64,000 nt of DNA from Terramyces sp. JEL0728. Its lineage: Eukaryota; Chytridiomycota; Chytridiomycetes; Rhizophydiales; Terramycetaceae. Shown here one piece after another: positions 9,479-19,652 of this stretch. The position numbers and the translations under genes are program-made. How positions within the stretch are numbered: position 1 is the stretch's first letter; each line of letters begins with the position of its first letter. The DNA is taken from contig JADIIU010000009.1 of assembly GCA_027603945.1 (NCBI GenBank), positions 124,001-188,000 on the forward strand, in the 5' to 3' direction. Under the pieces are notes generated by a model. It had not been told where the DNA came from and ran no database searches. It saw only the letters and a program-made list of their open reading frames with translations.

Positions 9479-10446
9479 ATGTCAACAAGGGAAAAGTTAG
9501 AATGTGATTTCTCAAATTGGTTTCCAAAATTCAAACACTTGACAATCAAAAGTAGGATAGTTCCGCTGGACAATGAATTTATTGACTACTTGAAAAGTGA
9601 TTCTGTTTACATACCTGGTCTCAAGCATGTAAAAAGCGAATACGATGTGGAATCTGACAGTGACGAAGACGCTGCCGAAGAGGAGCCAGAAATGCAGTTC
9701 CAGCAGCTTGAGGCTGCAATTAACAGAGCAATTGACGAGCTCGGTGGTTCAGTCTTTCCAAAATTAAATTGGAGCTCTCCAAAAGATGCAGCTTGGATTG
9801 CATTTAATAATACCCTTGAATGCAAATCTCCATCCGATATTTATCTATTACTTAAATCTTCAGATTTCATTGTACATGACTTGGAAAAGGCATTTGAACA
9901 CTGCCCAGATCAACCTGAAATTCAGTATAAACTAGTGCTCAGGCAATACCTCACTTCTGGGATATATCCGTCTCTTGAATTCCGGTGCTTTATCAAAAAT
10001 AATATTTTGGTTGGAATTTCTCAACGGGACGTTTTGAATTACTATCCACATGTAGTGCACAACAAGGATAACATCAGATCCGCGATTATGGACTTTTACG
10101 AGTCTTCCGTCAATTCGAAATTTGGATGTGAAAACTGTACTGTTTATTAATCGTAGATGTGCTTGACATTTTTTGCAACAGAGATCTGCGTGCATTAATT
10201 ATGGATTTCAATCCGTTTGCAGCGTGTACCGACGCATTACTCTTTGACTGGGATGAAATTCTAAACATGCAAGAACTTGAAATGCGGGTTGTGGAAAGCA
10301 ATGAACAGGCTGCCTGTGCTCAACCACAGTACTCGCACAATCGTCTCCCAAAGGATGCTTTTGACATGTCCAATGGCAAAACGTTGGACGAATTTATTTC
10401 CGTGTTTGATCAAGAAATTAAGAAGCAGTTGGAAGATTGTGATTAA
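9479..10446 (+). CDS. CDC123: Cdc123, eIF2 assembly factor
   Basis: Cytosolic ATP-grasp protein (D123 family) needed to assemble the eIF2 trimer for translation initiation. Exons 9479-10136 and 10157-10446 with a 20-nt intron; 315 aa. Family blocks are visible: FVxHDL-like FIVHDLEKAFEHC, LVLRQY, PSLEFRCFIKNN, GISQRDVLNYY, and DFNPFAACTDALLFDWDE with its ligand residues. An acidic stretch (residues ~58-75) follows the N-terminal part, as in homologs. The intron removal joins CENYVLDIF correctly. The stop lies 4 nt from the convergent SAM carrier stop. Confidence 0.94.
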
Positions 10447-10450
10447 TATA

Positions 10451-11260
10451 TTATTGAAACATTTCATGGACCCCTTCATATACTCCCAAAAAGATGCTTC
10501 CGCCAATAGAAATCCAAGTAACTCTCGGCCCAATACCAGAAAAGAAGTTCCTGTATCCGCCCTGTTGGTAAATATCTATGCAAATATTTGAAAATTTCAA
10601 ATGCTTTCCTTCCTTTGTTGATAGCATAATCCTAGTTTTGATTACATCCAGCGGGGTCGTTAATCCGGCAGCCGTACCACCAGCAACCATCCCGCACAAT
10701 CCAGCTTCAACAGCATTGATTTTTTTCCCTTTGGTGTTTCCATAAATCGCTTTCAACCTTTCAAATAATGGAAACTGGATACAGGCAAATGGAATTTCTC
10801 TGAATATAGTGGTGCCATATCCCCGATAAAATCCCAGTATTCCTTGTCGTGTGAAAATATCCATTGCTGCTTCATTCAAGCTTTGAAAATGGCCAACTTG
10901 CAGTCTCTGCTTCATTACTTCTGTCGGTACTCTAACAATGCATGCTGCCTATATTAAATACACTAACCATTTCCCCCACAGAAGCAGCTGCCATTACTCC
11001 ATAGCTACTTCCGCTAAACTTTCTCTTTAAGGTATCATAAGTTACGAAAAATAGCGATGCTGACGGTGCTGAGCCTAATGCTGCTGATGATAACCCAGAG
11101 TATATCCTGCTAAAGCCTCCTGCTTTAATGAATCCCTGCTTGGACTGTAATCTCGTTTTAATTGTATCCAATGGAAACAATACTACGTCCACTGTAGTGC
11201 CGGCTATAGCTCCAGAACTGTGTTAGGATCCAAATACCATAGGGAAGCAAAATAATCCAT
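10451..11260 (-). CDS. PET8: Mitochondrial S-adenosylmethionine carrier
   Basis: SLC25 carrier of the inner mitochondrial membrane, SAM transporter subfamily (Pet8/SLC25A26), importing SAM for mitochondrial methylation. Exons 11260-11238, 11217-10968, 10948-10451 (introns 20 and 19 nt); 256 aa. Carrier signatures: [12 protein letters not shown] in repeat 1, [11 protein letters not shown] in repeat 2 (restored by splicing at 10949-10967) and [11 protein letters not shown] in repeat 3. The [10 protein letters not shown] block after repeat 1 is typical of SAM carriers. The first exon codes only MDYFASL plus two bases. Its ATG is 2 nt after the stop of the upstream pseudokinase gene on the same strand, so the promoter must lie inside that gene or the pair is co-transcribed. 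Confidence 0.93.
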
Positions 11261-11262
11261 CT

Positions 11263-12192
11263 TTATTTGGCTTTTGCAAAAAATTTCTTGAAGAAATCCA
11301 TAAACTTTGACTTTTTCTTTTCTTTTTGGCCAAATGATGCCCTTGATAATCTTGCAAGAGTAGTATGGCTTTCAAATATTCGTGGATTTTCTATTGACGG
11401 CGGGTTTAAGAAATAGTGATCCGCAGCATCTCTCGCCGTGTATCTATCGTTTGGATCAATTAGCAATAGATTTCGGATAAAGTTTTGTGCAGGAGCGGAT
11501 ACAGCAGCCCACCAAGGTCGTTGGAACTGATATTCAGCTGTCAAAACTTTTGAGTAGAGGTCCAAATCGCTAGCTTCAAAGAACGGAGGATATCCACACA
11601 CCAGCATGTAAGCAATGGCACCTAAAGACCACATATCTGAAGCTTTTGAGCTTTCTTTGTACAGGATTTGCTCTGGAGCTGCAAAGAATGGCGTGTGGAT
11701 CGATTTCGTGGTCGCTGTGCTCTCTGACTGAATATGATCAAAGCCAACTATTTTTAAAACGGATGGTTTGTGGTTTTCATCGAAGGTTACCATAATATTG
11801 TCGGGGGACAAGTCACACAGCGCAATTCCTTTATCATGCAAATAAACCAGCAGCGAGAGTAATTGCTTTAACGTTTGGCACACAGTATCTTCTGGCAATT
11901 TTCCGTTGATGGCAACATATGTCATTAAATCCATGCCTTTGATATATTCCATCACTATAAAAATATTAATTGGCGATTCAACGATCTGGAGTACTTTGCA
12001 CATTGCCGGATGGCATAACTGCATTCGCAGCTTTATTCTCTCCTCCAGTTCAAATCTAGACTCTGGTGGAACGTTGGTGATTTTGACCGCGACAGTTTTA
12101 CCACTTCTGATAACTTTTGCCTTTTTAATTTCAGAAACTTGGCCATACCCAATTGTATCTTTTAGAGTATACAGGCTTGTTACCTCGTCCAT
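11263..12192 (-). CDS. CAMK-like pseudokinase C
   Basis: Kinase fold of 309 aa, intronless; start at the ATG 12192-12190, because the upstream in-frame GTG is not a normal eukaryotic start. VAVK Lys and the catalytic Asp are kept (LCDLSPDNI), but the HRD His and Arg are Leu and Cys, the loop Lys is Ser, the alpha-C Glu position is Arg, and DFG is GFD. APE (AAPEQ) and DMWSLGAIAYMLVCGYPPFF are intact. It shares the LSPE/LSPD loop with pseudokinases A and B and ends in a basic amphipathic tail (SKFMDFFKKFFAKAK), plausibly membrane-binding. Residual nucleotide binding is possible. Confidence 0.87.
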   Translation of the reverse strand: MDEVTSLYTLKDTIGYGQVSEIKKAKVIRSGKTVAVKITNVPPESRFELEERIKLRMQLCHPAMCKVLQIVESPINIFIVMEYIKGMDLMTYVAINGKLPEDTVCQTLKQLLSLLVYLHDKGIALCDLSPDNIMVTFDENHKPSVLKIVGFDHIQSESTATTKSIHTPFFAAPEQILYKESSKASDMWSLGAIAYMLVCGYPPFFEASDLDLYSKVLTAEYQFQRPWWAAVSAPAQNFIRNLLLIDPNDRYTARDAADHYFLNPPSIENPRIFESHTTLARLSRASFGQKEKKKSKFMDFFKKFFAKAK

Positions 12193-12412
12193 AGCATCCA
12201 CGGGATTTCCTTGTAATTAAGACAAATTATGTGGTGTCAGCACTTTTATTTACCATTGTAGCCACGATAATAGCCTTGGAAATCCACAGATTCATGAGAA
12301 AAAACAGTGCGTTGGTAGTATCCTTACCGTGGGCTGCAAATTCAACGAAACTACACAGCGGGGAAGCCGAGGTATAATAATTGTCGGAGTCGCCGATTAT
12401 TCTTTCTCAAAA

Positions 12413-13276
12413 ATGGCAAACAGTTCAAAATTGGTAGCTATGGTATTTGGTGCTTCCAGAGGCATCGGAAAGCAAATAGCTCTCAACCTTGGTGCCAAGT
12501 ACCACGTAATCGTACTCTCGAAAACCGTCGCAGGATCAAATGGACCCCCAGGCACAATTCAAGATGTTGTAAATGATATCACAAAAGATGGCGGTACTGC
12601 CGAGGCTATCCAATGCGATGTTCGGGACCAAAACGCAATTGAATCTGCTATAGATGCAGTATATTCGAGATTCAAACGTATCGATGCTGTGATCTATAAC
12701 CCTGGAGCAATTCACTGGGGAACAGTTGCAGAATCAAGTGTAAAAAAGTATGACTTGATGCACCAGGTCAATTCTCGTGGGCTGTATATTGTTGTTTCCA
12801 AAGTATTGCCAATCTTTACCAAGCAAACCTTTGGAAAGTTTATTGCTGTTGCTCCTCCAATCTATTCCAGATTTTTCAGAGGAAAGACCGCATATGCGAT
12901 GACCAAAGTGTCCATGTCTGTTCTAGTACAGGGGTTGGCTATGGAACTGCCGCCAGCCATTTCAATCACCGGCATTTGGCCAGCTACAGCAATCCAGAGC
13001 TATGTTACCGATGTAAAGGAGTTGGATAAAGGCCATCTGCGCACTCCGATGATTTTTGCTGATGCAGTTGACGTGATGCTTGAAGATGATCCGGCAAATA
13101 TTAATGGCCTGTGTGTAATTGAGGAGGATTATCTGCGTTCCAAAGGAGTAACCGACTTTAGAAAGTACCGCTGCGATCCAGATGTTGAACCAAGGAGAAT
13201 GCTCCCACTCGAATTCCCAACCTTATCAGTCAAAGAGCAAGATGACCGAGGCATTCAAATAAAATCCAAAATTTAA
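12413..13276 (+). CDS. HSDL2: Short-chain dehydrogenase, HSDL2-like
   Basis: SDR-fold protein of 287 aa, intronless, most like the dehydrogenase domain of HSDL2 (peroxisomal or mitochondrial). The NAD(P) glycine motif is GASRGIGKQIA; the Tyr-Lys pair is in AYAMTKVSMS; WPATAIQS matches the WPRTAI block of HSDL2. The residue corresponding to the usual catalytic Ser, just before the PP in VAPPIYS, is Ala, so activity is uncertain. There is no C-terminal SCP2 domain. The in-frame GTG at 12329 is not used; the ATG at 12413 begins MANSSKLVAMV. Confidence 0.82.
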   Translation: MANSSKLVAMVFGASRGIGKQIALNLGAKYHVIVLSKTVAGSNGPPGTIQDVVNDITKDGGTAEAIQCDVRDQNAIESAIDAVYSRFKRIDAVIYNPGAIHWGTVAESSVKKYDLMHQVNSRGLYIVVSKVLPIFTKQTFGKFIAVAPPIYSRFFRGKTAYAMTKVSMSVLVQGLAMELPPAISITGIWPATAIQSYVTDVKELDKGHLRTPMIFADAVDVMLEDDPANINGLCVIEEDYLRSKGVTDFRKYRCDPDVEPRRMLPLEFPTLSVKEQDDRGIQIKSKI

Positions 13277-13315
13277 ATGATTTCAAGTTGAATTTTTTTT
13301 TGCACTTTCAAAAAA

Positions 13316-14343
13316 ATGAGACCAATATTGCTGAATGGGCATACTAGAGCTTTAACCACTGTAAAATACAACCATGATGGAGATTTGATTTTTTCAGTGT
13401 CAAAGGATAGCGTGCCATGCGTTTGGTATTCTTCCAACGGAGAAAGATTGGGAACTTTTAGGGGACATAATGGTACAGTATGGACTTTGGATATATCCAG
13501 GGACAGCACTAGGCTATTGACGGGATCGGCCGACAATTCAATGATTTTGTGGAATGTAAACGGAGGTGAACAACTATTCAAATGGGAAACTCAGACCGCA
13601 GTCAGAGCAGTTGCATTTGCCAGTGGTGATAAATTGGCATTGTTTGTTACTGATGCAACTATGGGACAAAAGTCTACCATTCACATCGTAGAAATTGCGG
13701 AAAACAGCTCCAAACGTACTTTTTCATTAATTGTAGAAACAGCAAAAATCCTGGACAAATTCGTAATAAAAGGTTCCAAGGCCACCAGAGCGCTTTGGGG
13801 TAAGCTCAACAAGACTATTATCACTGGGCACGAAGACGGAACTGTTTGTATTTTCGATGCCAAGGTATTCTTAGTTAACCGCAGACTGGCGAAGTACTAA
13901 AAAGTGTAAAGGAACATTCCGGCCCTATTACTGACATTCAATTCGGGACCACTCAAGATTATTTCATTACCTCCTCAAAAGACCACTGTGCGATTATTTT
14001 TGAAAGTGATAGTTTATCAGTATACAAAAAGTTTAAAACTGAAAGACCGGTCAACTCTGCTGCAATTTCTCCATTGAAACCGCACCTAATTTTAGGAGGT
14101 GGTCAAGATGCAATGAGCGTTACCACTACATCTGCAAAGCAAGGGAAATTCGAGGTTAGATTTTACCACATGGTATTCAAAGAAGAAATTGGAAGAGTAA
14201 AAGGACATTTCGGGCCAATCAATACCCTTGCGTTCCATCCGTCAGGAAAAGGTTACGCATCTGGTGGTGAAGATGGGTTCGTTCGTGTACATCATTTCGA
14301 TGAAAGTTATTTCAAGTTCCAATTCCCTGAGGAACGAGAGTAG
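13316..14343 (+). CDS. TIF34: Translation initiation factor eIF3 subunit I
   Basis: WD-repeat subunit of eIF3, cytosolic. Exons 13316-13864 and 13885-14343 (20-nt intron); 335 aa, the usual size. It starts [19 protein letters not shown] and carries WD units such as [27 protein letters not shown] and, at the end, [30 protein letters not shown], followed by the FDESYFKF tail typical of eIF3i. The gene starts 39 nt after the SDR stop on the same strand. Confidence 0.95.
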
Positions 14344-14398
14344 AGCATGAATAAATTACCTAAATATTTTTGTTGAGACCAAGCAAACGCATTTTTCC

Positions 14399-16303
14399 AT
14401 GCTTTCGCTGCTAATCGCTGCGGCAAATTCATTCTACTTGCCTGGAGTAGCACCCTCCGACTACAAACAAAATGATACGATAGCCCTAAAAGTCAACGCT
14501 CTATCGTCACTCAAAAAGACAATCATCCCATATGACTACTATCACCAGCAATTTCATTTCTGCAAGCCAGAGAAAATCGAAATGGAAAGCGAATCGCTAG
14601 GCTCAAAATTATTTGGAGACCGTCTATTCAACTCTCGTTTTGACGTAAATCATCTTTAATGTAGTTGAAAATGCTAAAGAACGAATCGTGTGTGGAGCTG
14701 TGCAAAGCAGAAATACCTCCTGAAGATGCCGATTTTGTCAATTACGCAATCAAAGAGGATTATTTAATGAACTGGATGGTTGATGGATTGCCAGCTGCAC
14801 AAAAAACCAATACTGGAACTATTGGATTTCCTCTTGGACAAACCACGGTAGCAAACAATGTAATTTATGCTAAGATTAGAAGCCAGTCCAACTGCTGAAT
14901 AATCATTATGAAATTTACCTTTTGTACCACACAAAAGACAGCAAGAAATTCAGGATAGTTGGAGCGTTTGTGAATCCAAGTAGTACAGCATTTGACAATT
15001 GCAAAAGAGATGATAATGATGGCGGACTCGAATTATCTTCCAAAAAAACAAACACATTCACCTACACCTATGACGTTTACTGGATCCCATCCGAAATCGA
15101 ATGGGCATCTCGGTGGGACCATTATTTGACTTCCGACAATAACAAAATCCACTGGTTTAGGTACCAATTGCTAATTATCTAGCGTTATCAACTCAGTTAT
15201 TGTCGCCATATTCCTAAGTGCAATTGTTTTTGGTATTTTAATACGAGCGCTAAGAAGGGATATTTCAAGATACAATGACATTGAATTTGAGGATAGCCAA
15301 GAAGAATTTGGATGGAAGATGATCCATGGGGATGTATTTCGGTCGCCAAGTAACAGAATGTTTTTTTCTGTTTTTGTTGGAAATGGAGCTCAGATGCTTG
15401 GGATGGCTGCTGTTACCATTGGTAATCGATTTTAATTGTAGTATTGGCAGCACTAGGATTCCTTTCCCCGTCCAATAGAGGTTCTCTGCCGACAGTCATG
15501 GTTGTATTTTATGTGCTATTTGGATGCATTGCTGGCTACATATCTGCAAGGGTGTATAAACTATGTGGTGGTTCAGCATGGAGACAGAATCTGGTACTGA
15601 CTTCTGCACTCGTACCAGGATCAATTTTTCTATTATTGCTGGTTTTAAACTTTTTCTGGATTGCTCAAAACTCGTCCAGTGCAATTCCGTTTGGGACGCT
15701 GTTTTCATTGTTTGCTCTGTGGGTCTTTTTGTCTATTCCGTTATCGCTGATTGGTGCTTACATTGGGTTCCGGAAGCCAAAGATTCAAGTTCCAGTGCGC
15801 ACTTTACAAATTCCAAGACAGATTCCAGACCAGCCATTCTATTTACAACTCGTTCCTGCAGTAGCACTCTCTGGAATATTGCCGTTCGCCTGTTTGCTAA
15901 TTGAGTTGATGTACATTATGAACGGACTATGGGGTAACAAAATCTACTATGTTTTCGGTTTCCTCATGCTTGTTTTTGTAATTTTGCTAGTTACAACGTC
16001 TCTGATTTCAATTATTGTCTGCTACTTTTCATTATGTGCGGAAAACTATAATTGGTGGTGGAGATCATTCTTTTCTGGAGCCAGCTGCGGTTTCTATGTT
16101 TTTATTTATGGAATTATATTCTACGCAACTAAATTAGAAATATCTGATATGACATCCACCATCTTGTTCTTTGGTTGGACAGCTTTAATGTCTGCCGGCT
16201 TGGGATTAATGACAGGCACTATGGGATTCTTGTCGTGCTTCATCTTTGTTAGGTCCATATATGGAGCGATCAAGGTAATCATTACTGACTTTAGATTGAT
16301 TAA
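14399..16303 (+). CDS. TM9SF (nonaspanin) endomembrane protein
   Basis: Nine-TM Golgi/endosomal protein. Exons 14399-14644, 14665-14859, 14880-15160, 15183-15421, 15442-16274, 16295-16303 (introns 20, 20, 22, 20, 20 nt); 600 aa. A short signal peptide is followed by the family start FYLPGVAPSDY; later blocks are LLNNHYEIYLLYH, WASRWDHYL, IHWFSVINS (made by splicing at 15161-15182), the nine-TM domain from about residue 255, and GAIKID at the very end. The last exon codes only Ile-Asp-stop; it gives the KxD C-terminus known to bind COPI and hold these proteins in the Golgi. Without that tiny exon the protein would get a long unconserved tail. Confidence 0.94.
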
Positions 16304-16342
16304 ATACAAAAGTTTTTCAATAAAATCTAATTCTATTCATCT

Positions 16343-17053
16343 TTAAAGCACGGAAACTGCCCACTGATCGATTAACCGAACTAGTTCTGGGGTATGTCTT
16401 CCCCAGAAATGATCAGCTTGGGGCACAACTGAAATATTCTTTGGTTCTGGTACTTTCTCTACCATAGATTTCCAGGTAGATGTCAAAGTAAAGTTGTCGC
16501 TATCTCCAATGATAAACAGCTTTGGTATATGGGCCAAGTTCTGCGCTTGACTTTCGAAATGAGCTGCGTTGAAGAATGTAAGTGCCCATAACACTTCATT
16601 AACGGACAAGTACCTTGGTACGGATATGATATGGACACCAACGCCTTTATATCCAATTGATTCGCTGCCGCAATCGTGCATACACTCCCAAAAGAATATC
16701 CAACGAGTATAATCTCCACGTCCCCTAGGCTGTTTTCTTTGTAGTGTTTGTTAATGTACTGGACAACCGATACCACGTCATCTGTTTCTCCGGCTGCTTG
16801 CCATGATGTACGGCCTGTAGACTGGCCTACTCCCCGAAAGTTAAACCGTAGTGTAGACGCTCCTTTTTCATTAAAGTATTTGTGAACGGCATATACCACA
16901 TTGTTGTGCAGATTTCCACCCAGCTAAAGTCAATCTATTCTATACCGGTCCGTATGGATGAGATATTACCACGCATATATGTTTTAAAACTGTTCCAAGA
17001 GTGAACACGGCTTCTAGCGAAATATTTCCTGTGGAGGGAATCGTCAGATGCAT
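16343..17053 (-). CDS. Alpha/beta-hydrolase of the small YtfL/dienelactone-like type
   Basis: Small serine hydrolase of 222 aa. Exons 17053-16946, 16923-16614, 16593-16343 (introns 22 and 20 nt). The blocks HPYGPLGGNLHNNVV (made by splicing at 16924-16945), LRFNFRGVGQS, VGYSFGS with the nucleophile Ser, IIGDSDNFT with the acid Asp, and ADHFWGRH with the His are those of the bacterial-type hydrolase group with an HP-GG-N-V motif. No signal peptide. Substrate unknown. Convergent with the TM9SF gene, 39 nt between stops. Confidence 0.85.
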
Positions 17054-17153
17054 AAGTTGAAAACAAAATATTTGGAAATGTGCTTTGAGCCACTGGATAT
17101 GTAATATCTACAGCTATCAGCAGAATCCTGTTTCAAAAGTTTAATTTTGTTTC

Positions 17154-18542
17154 ATGATTTCCGAGTGGGAACTAGTAGCAACAAACCTGAATTTGAAAGA
17201 CTGGATTCAGTTGTACAATGCAATGAATTGTATTTCCAAAGTGCCGTTTGTCAGTGTTGGAGCCTACAAGGAATCAAGTCAATGTTTTGGAAAAAACTCT
17301 AATGACATTTCTCGATATATGATGCTGCTACCAGAGTACCTTTGCGATGACTTGTTTTTCTATATAGTTTCCCAAGGTCATCTAGCACAACTACAGCGTT
17401 CAATCAACAACCCCCAAATCTCAAAAACCGCCATCAACAATGCACTGGTATCAAGTATAGTGCTTAACCAACTGGTTGACGGATTTTTCAATGACTTTGA
17501 TCCTAACATTGCTTTATTTCTCTTTGTCCATTTGCAACAACGGGATGCCCTATGTTTGACGAAAGCAGAATACCAAGGGTTGTTGAAGCTTGTAGTTGAA
17601 TCGGGTGTAGAGCAAATCATCAAAGAAATTATAGAAAAGGCAGAATTTGATTTGTCAGCCAACGATAACCACACCATAATTTCAGTTTGCAAGTATGGAT
17701 ATTACGATATTCTCGATAGCCTGTTGACCAAAGCTCAAGTAGACCCGGCAGCATGTAGAAATTTGGCAATAATTAATGCCTGTAGGTTTGGTCATTGGAA
17801 ACTTGTAAAAAGGTTACTCTGTGATATTCGAGTTGATCCCTCTGACGACGAAAACTGTGGGCTAAGATTTGCTTGCGAGCATGGACATTTGCAGATAGTA
17901 GATTTGTTATTGGATGATGAAAGATGCGATCCTGGCTGTAGAAATAACTATCCTATACGAATTGCTTCAATGAATGGCCATTTGCCGATAATTCAGCGAT
18001 TACTTCAAGATAATCGAGTCAATCCAAGTGCAAATTCTAGTTCGGCGATAGGTTATGCTGCCGAAAATGGGCATTTGGAGATTGTTAAATACCTACTTCA
18101 AGTGCCAAGAGTTGATCCTTCCGCAGATAGTGACTATGCAATTAGACACGCAGCAGAAAGGGGCAGATACGATATTGTAAAATTGTTATTAGAAGATAGA
18201 CGAGTTGACCCATCAAACAGGAATAATTATGCAATACGAAGTGCATCGCAGAATGGTCATCATGAAATTGTAAAGCTGTTATTGCAGGACAAAAGAGTCA
18301 ATGCTGCAGATGACAAGAACTATGCTGTCCGTACAGCATGTAGGTATGGCAGAGTGGAAGTTGTGGAAATATTGCTAAATGTTCCAAATGTTGACCCGAC
18401 TGATGTGAATGATTATTGCATCAAATCAGCAGTGCAGTTCCGACACGACAAAATAGTATCCCTTCTGTTGCAGGACGGAAGGGCGAGGCAGCCCACAACT
18501 GCTTCGCTAGGCAGTCTGTTTGACTACCTCTTTGTAATATAA
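17154..18542 (+). CDS. Ankyrin-repeat protein with nine C-terminal repeats
   Basis: Intronless, 462 aa. The first ~160 residues have no recognised domain and may be F-box-like, which I cannot confirm. From about residue 160 there are nine ankyrin repeats of ~31-32 residues, with consensus N.AI..A..NGH.EIVKLLLQD.RVDPS. The repeats are much more alike to each other than usual for old ankyrin proteins, suggesting recent internal expansion. Such proteins are numerous in chytrids and in giant viruses; the surroundings here are ordinary cellular genes. Partner and role unknown. Confidence 0.87.
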   Translation: MISEWELVATNLNLKDWIQLYNAMNCISKVPFVSVGAYKESSQCFGKNSNDISRYMMLLPEYLCDDLFFYIVSQGHLAQLQRSINNPQISKTAINNALVSSIVLNQLVDGFFNDFDPNIALFLFVHLQQRDALCLTKAEYQGLLKLVVESGVEQIIKEIIEKAEFDLSANDNHTIISVCKYGYYDILDSLLTKAQVDPAACRNLAIINACRFGHWKLVKRLLCDIRVDPSDDENCGLRFACEHGHLQIVDLLLDDERCDPGCRNNYPIRIASMNGHLPIIQRLLQDNRVNPSANSSSAIGYAAENGHLEIVKYLLQVPRVDPSADSDYAIRHAAERGRYDIVKLLLEDRRVDPSNRNNYAIRSASQNGHHEIVKLLLQDKRVNAADDKNYAVRTACRYGRVEVVEILLNVPNVDPTDVNDYCIKSAVQFRHDKIVSLLLQDGRARQPTTASLGSLFDYLFVI

Positions 18543-18610
18543 GTTGGCTAAAAATATATACTGATAAATTTTTAGATTAAAATGAAAGCTTTTATTTCAT
18601 TGAAATGCAA

Positions 18611-19506
18611 TTATACAGATTCCAAAATCTTTGGTTCCTTGTAGTCCTTTCCAACAACAACCTTGGTACCTTTATCTTCTCCAGATTCTCCGTGAAGTTC
18701 CAAAAGTTTACCCAAGTCGAATCTTGGTGCTTTAAGGATCTTTACTTTGCGGACATGAGCATGTTGAAGTGGGTAAATTCCTTGGCATGACTTGGTAATA
18801 TCAGTTCCGATAACTTCAGCGACAAACTTTTGGACGAGTTCCTTCAAGTCTGAGGTGGAAGCTTCCTTTTGAATAATTTCAAACATCTTTTTACGGATAG
18901 CACGGATTTGAGCAGAGGTGGCATAGGTGGTCTTGCGAACTTGGTTCTTGCGTTTTTGGGTGAAGGCAATGGTGAAGACACGGATCAAGTATCCATCGGT
19001 GGTTTTGACATCAACGAAAGCTTCGATAAGGGATTGCCATTTCTTGACCATGGAGCGGAGTTTATCGGTGGTAAAGTCCATTCCGTGGAAGTTGGTGAGA
19101 CAGTTCTTTCCTGAAATTTCTTGAACTTGAAGTCTAATTTTACGGAATTGGTTTTCTGGGTTGTTGCTTAAATCACCCAATGAAACTTCGACAATTCTTC
19201 CCTTCAAGAAATCCTTGGAGTTTTCTATATTAACTAACGCTTACTCAAACCAGCAGTGCGGTTGACAAGAGTCTTTCCAACGTTGCGGTTTTCAAAGTAT
19301 GAAGGGGCTTTGATGTCGTACCAATCTTTACGTTGGAATGGATCAATGCTATCGTTAGACCTGCTATTTTGATTCTTGATCCTGAATTCCAGAAATTAAC
19401 AGGACCAAGTGCAATATTTTACTTACGTCTTCTTCTTGAGACCTTTCTTTCCTTTAGATAAACGCCTATTTTAATGATTTAGTTACTTGTTCTTTCCTAC
19501 AGCCAT
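18611..19506 (-). CDS. RPS3A: 40S ribosomal protein eS1 (S3a)
   Basis: Small-subunit ribosomal protein of 258 aa. Exons 19506-19487, 19465-19427, 19348-19245, 19224-18611. It begins [15 protein letters not shown], then [38 protein letters not shown], all eS1 landmarks. Introns are 21, 78 and 20 nt; the 78-nt intron at 19349-19426 is by far the longest in the window. The start codon faces the spermidine synthase start across 146 nt, a bidirectional promoter. Confidence 0.96.
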
Positions 19507-19652
19507 GATTAAAGGAGGATGTAAATGTGAAAGAAAAACTGCAGAGGTTTTTTCTTTCCTTCAATTTTGGGTGTTTTTCATTGGTCGCTGAAAAAATCAC
19601 CGACTATGGCTGGAATTGTGGCAAGTGGGAAAAGTATTCCTCAAAAAAAATT

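Noticed and set aside
17154..18542. Giant-virus insertion suggested by the ankyrin repeats
   Set aside because: Flanking genes are ordinary cellular genes and base composition is unchanged; chytrid-grade fungi carry many such proteins.
19349..19426. snoRNA in the long eS1 intron
   Set aside because: I looked for C/D boxes and H/ACA elements and saw none, so no RNA gene is annotated.
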